Source: Cristatella mucedo (Eukaryota; Bryozoa; Phylactolaemata; Cristatellidae). Taken from it: a DNA stretch of 64,000 bases. The DNA lies in assembly GCA_009760855.2 (NCBI GenBank), contig WPIO01000001.1:19123501-19187500 (forward strand). Direction: 5' to 3'. Below the pieces are notes generated by a model that was given only the letters and a program-made list of their open reading frames with translations, searched no databases and was not told the DNA's origin. Positions 63,991 to 64,000 of this stretch are shown one piece after another. Made by a program: the position numbers and the translations under genes. Positions within the stretch are counted from its first letter, which is position 1. Every line of letters starts with the position of its first letter.

Positions 63991-64000
63991 CCTATATGCA

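Noticed and set aside
1-64000. CRISPR array, bacterial operon, rRNA gene or integrated DNA virus
   Set aside because: No regular spacer-repeat arrays, no clustered unspliced ORFs and no rRNA-like sequence were seen; all repeats fit eukaryotic mobile elements.

Overview
This is a window of an animal nuclear genome. It has spliced genes with large introns, canonical GT/AG junctions, L2/CR1-clade LINEs with (ATT)n tails, tRNA-derived SINEs, Ty3/gypsy-type LTR retroelements, a hAT DNA transposon and long (AT)n and (GT)n arrays. Nothing looks bacterial or organellar. The gene content points to an invertebrate metazoan, but the phylum cannot be named from the sequence alone.

Three host genes can be assembled exon by exon. 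(1) Positions 2782-15330, plus strand: the C-terminal part (about 410 aa, seven exons) of an extended synaptotagmin, with C2B, a long low-complexity linker and C2C; its SMP and C2A exons must lie upstream of the window. (2) Positions 21001-34197, plus strand: a complete seven-exon gene of about 329 aa whose central part matches POLR1G (PAF49/ASE-1, yeast Rpa34), a subunit of RNA polymerase I. (3) Positions 41643-42235, minus strand: a two-exon gene for an unrecognised 162-aa secreted, cysteine-free, acidic Ser/Thr-rich protein with a signal peptide split by the intron and a TATA box upstream. Reading phase is preserved at every junction used. None of the genes forms an operon. The first two lie head to tail, with a GC- and CpG-rich region in front of POLR1G.

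Most of the rest is mobile DNA. LINE A (L2-like, reverse transcriptase YADD boxes, 3' hairpin) has some twenty fragments on both strands. LINE B is a second L2/CR1-like family with its own tail. SINE1 is tRNA-derived with an internal GGCGAT/ATCGCC palindrome. SINE2 is tRNA-derived and carries a LINE A-like 3' hairpin. Positions 19014-19390 hold nested AT-centred palindromes.

The most striking region is 45957-52698. A hAT element, with CAGAG ends and an 8-bp target duplication matching at 7 of 8 positions, has had its transposase gene split into three parts. The splits were made by a gag-only LTR element (46776-49026), a LINE tail, a miniature LTR element with a 5-bp target duplication (50241-51789), and an LTR-like piece (52173-52440). 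Another reciprocal nesting is seen between LINE A and a solo-LTR-like repeat at 10980-11866 and 61022-61709. The region from 53 to 64 kb is gene-free and holds a decayed gypsy integrase, LINE and SINE copies and a degenerate tandem array at the window edge.
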